NCBI GenBank assembly: GCA_016929355.1
Contig: JAFGJA010000593.1
Span: forward strand, 1-6,159
Reading direction: 5' to 3'
Origin: Anaerolineae bacterium
GTDB lineage: Bacteria > Chloroflexota > Anaerolineae > Aggregatilineales > Aggregatilineaceae
Length of the DNA: 6,159 nucleotides
Each line of letters opens with the position of its first letter. Positions within the stretch are counted from its first letter, which is position 1. This document shows, piece after piece, positions 4,366 to 6,159 of this stretch. The notes beneath the pieces are model-generated. The model saw only the letters and a list, made by a program, of their open reading frames with translations. It was not told where the DNA came from and did no database searches. Made by a program: the position numbers and the translations under genes.

Positions 4366-6159
4366 ATGCCAGAAGCAACAACCCTCCCGCCACGCCGCGA
4401 CATTTCCGATCAATACAAATGGAACGCGCCGAGCGTCTTCGCCTCGGTGGATGCCTGGGAAGCCACGTTTAGCGCAACGCAGGCGCGGGTGGCGGAGCTG
4501 CCGGGCCAGTTTCAGGGCAAGCTGCACGCGAGCGCCGCAGGATTGGCCGATTTATTTGAAACGCTCGAAGCGGTCTACGGCGATGTGGGGAAAATTTACG
4601 TCTACGCGAGTATGTCCAGCGCCACCGATACGAACGATCAGACAGCCGCCGCGCTCACCGGGCGCGCGATGAGCCTCTACAGCCAGACCGCCGCGACGGT
4701 GGCCTTTGTCGAGCCGGAAATTCTCACTATCGGTCAAGAAACGGTGATGCAGTGGGTTGAGGATGAACCGCGCCTCGCCGTCTACGCGCACCACTTCGCG
4801 GATTTGTTCCGGCAGCAGGCGCATGTGCGTTCGGCTGAGGTCGAAGAATTGTTGGGTATGGTCGGTGATCCGTTCAGTATCGTGTCGCAAACGGCGCGTT
4901 TACTGGCGAATGCTGATCTCAAGTTTGCCCCGGCGACGACTGCTGAGGGGGAACAACTCTCGGTAGAGCAGGGTAACGTGATGGGCCACATGCTCAGCCC
5001 GGATCGGGCACGCCGCCGCACTGCGCATCACAGCTACCGCGATGGCTATCTGGCGCTGCGTAACACATTTGCGAGCAACCTCACCGCCGCGATCAAACGC
5101 GACTGGTTCTATGCTCGCGCGCGCAAACATGAGTCAAGTCTGGAAGCCGCGCTGTATCCCTATAACATCCCGACTGATGTGTTTCACAATCTGGTGCATA
5201 CATTCCGCAAAAATCTACCGACGTGGCATCGCTATTGGGCGCTCCGGCGTAAGGCGCTCGGCGTGGATACGCTGCATTGGTACGATACCGTCGCGCCGCT
5301 TGCCAAATCACAGCCCGAAGTCTCCTACCAGCAAGCGGTGGACTGGATTTGTGAGGGGATGGCTCCGCTTGGTGAGCATTATGTCGCAACGCTGCGGCGC
5401 GGCTGTCTCGAAGAACGCTGGGTGGACGTGTACCCGAATCAGGGCAAGCGGCAGGGCGCATTTTCGAGCGGCTGGCGGGGCACGCATCCGTTCATTATGA
5501 TGAGTTTCCAGAATAATTTGCAGGCGATGAGCACGCTCGCGCACGAACTCGGCCATTCGCTGCATTCGTATCATACGTGGCAGCATCAGCCGGAGGTCTA
5601 CAGCAATTACTCGATGTTTGTGGCGGAAGTCGCTTCGAATTTCAATCAGGCGCTGGTGCGCGCGCATTTGCTCGAAAAATACGCCGACGATCCCAACTTC
5701 CAGATCGCCATGATCGAGGAAGCGATGAGCAACTTCCGCCGCTACTTCTTCATTATGCCGACGCTGGCGCGCTTCGAATTGGAAACACACGAACGGGTCG
5801 AACGGGGCGATGCGCTCACCGCCGACAGCATGATCGATCTGATGGCCGATTTGTTGAGCGAGGGCTTTGGCGATGAGCTGGCGCTCGATCATGATCGGGA
5901 TGGGATCATGTGGACCGAGTTCCCGCACCTGTACGCGAATTTCTACGTGTTCCAGTACGCGACAGGAATTTCGGCGGCGCACGCGCTGGCGCAGGGGATT
6001 CTGGCTGGCGGACAGGCTGAGGTTGATCACTATCTCGCGTTCCTGAAAGCCGGTAGTTCGCTCTATCCGCTTGACGCGCTCAAGCTGGCGGGGGTGGATA
6101 TGACCACGCCGGAGGCTGTCGAGCAAACGTATGCGGTGCTGGCGGGTTATGTGGACCGG
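4366..6159 (+). CDS. pepF: oligoendopeptidase F, M3B family zinc metallopeptidase (3' partial)
   Basis: The frame runs 598 codons from ATG 4366 to the window edge without a stop. Family members are about 600 residues, so only a few residues are missing. The catalytic zinc site is H393-E394-L-G-H397 (TLAHELGHSLHS), with Glu421 in FVAEVASNF as the expected third ligand. Other family marks are YPNQGKRQGAFSSGWRGTHP shortly before it, the Tyr-rich HLYANFYVFQYATG at 521-534, and GSSLYP at 563-568 followed by LKLAGVDMTTPE. The region at about 120-190 fits the helical OligoF N-terminal domain. There is no signal peptide, which fits a cytoplasmic enzyme that cleaves short peptides during peptide turnover. 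It has its own promoter and is separated from the upstream gene by a strong terminator. No active-site residue is missing. Confidence 0.93.
   Translation, partial: MPEATTLPPRRDISDQYKWNAPSVFASVDAWEATFSATQARVAELPGQFQGKLHASAAGLADLFETLEAVYGDVGKIYVYASMSSATDTNDQTAAALTGRAMSLYSQTAATVAFVEPEILTIGQETVMQWVEDEPRLAVYAHHFADLFRQQAHVRSAEVEELLGMVGDPFSIVSQTARLLANADLKFAPATTAEGEQLSVEQGNVMGHMLSPDRARRRTAHHSYRDGYLALRNTFASNLTAAIKRDWFYARARKHESSLEAALYPYNIPTDVFHNLVHTFRKNLPTWHRYWALRRKALGVDTLHWYDTVAPLAKSQPEVSYQQAVDWICEGMAPLGEHYVATLRRGCLEERWVDVYPNQGKRQGAFSSGWRGTHPFIMMSFQNNLQAMSTLAHELGHSLHSYHTWQHQPEVYSNYSMFVAEVASNFNQALVRAHLLEKYADDPNFQIAMIEEAMSNFRRYFFIMPTLARFELETHERVERGDALTADSMIDLMADLLSEGFGDELALDHDRDGIMWTEFPHLYANFYVFQYATGISAAHALAQGILAGGQAEVDHYLAFLKAGSSLYPLDALKLAGVDMTTPEAVEQTYAVLAGYVDR

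Noticed and set aside
5308..6126. Minus-strand open frame (272 codons) opposite pepF
   Set aside because: It mirrors the HELGH-containing coding strand and gives an Arg/His/Gln-rich product with no family signature.

Overview
The window looks like a chromosomal segment of a Chloroflexota bacterium, probably from the Anaerolineae side. This is inferred from gene content: a TIGR03663/Agl23-like membrane glycosyltransferase fused to an NHL propeller, a TtuB-TtuA thiolation pair, and an M3B oligoendopeptidase F. The coding regions are moderately GC-rich and the gaps are AT-rich. All four complete or partial genes that precede the last one, and the last one itself, lie on the + strand. No phage gene, transposase, CRISPR array, tRNA or rRNA is visible.

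Layout. (1) Up to 2090 is the C-terminal part of a large membrane protein. It has two last transmembrane helices, an extracytoplasmic domain, a six-blade NHL-type beta-propeller and a purely acidic tail. Its true start lies before the window. (2) From 2104 to 2225 the gap holds a compound inverted repeat: a 16-bp outer stem enclosing two hairpins and ending in a T run. It probably acts as the terminator and resembles an interspersed palindromic element. It is followed at once by a TATAAT box. (3) From 2289 to 3527 is a two-gene operon for 2-thiolation of tRNA: a ubiquitin-like sulfur carrier (TtuB-like) and the ATP-dependent, iron-sulfur thiolase TtuA. The ribosome binding site of ttuA is formed by the codons for the carrier's essential C-terminal Gly-Gly. 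(4) From 3635 to 4180 is a 181-residue protein of unknown function with its own good extended -10 promoter. It resembles the heme-NO-binding/V4R-like sensory fold only in general pattern. (5) From 4216 to 4291 is a strong terminator-like hairpin. Its 36-base pyrimidine-rich loop carries two copies of the anti-Shine-Dalgarno sequence TCCTCCTT. (6) From 4366 to the edge is a near-complete pepF-type zinc oligopeptidase, missing only its last few residues.

Working together. Only the ttuB-like and ttuA genes form a clear functional unit. The enzymes that would activate and load the carrier (an E1-like adenylyltransferase, a rhodanese or cysteine desulfurase) are not in the window. The other genes look like independent transcription units, each with its own promoter and, for two of the boundaries, a terminator. 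This is largely an ordinary housekeeping region. The most unusual signals are in the gaps and at the ttuB/ttuA junction rather than in a new protein system.
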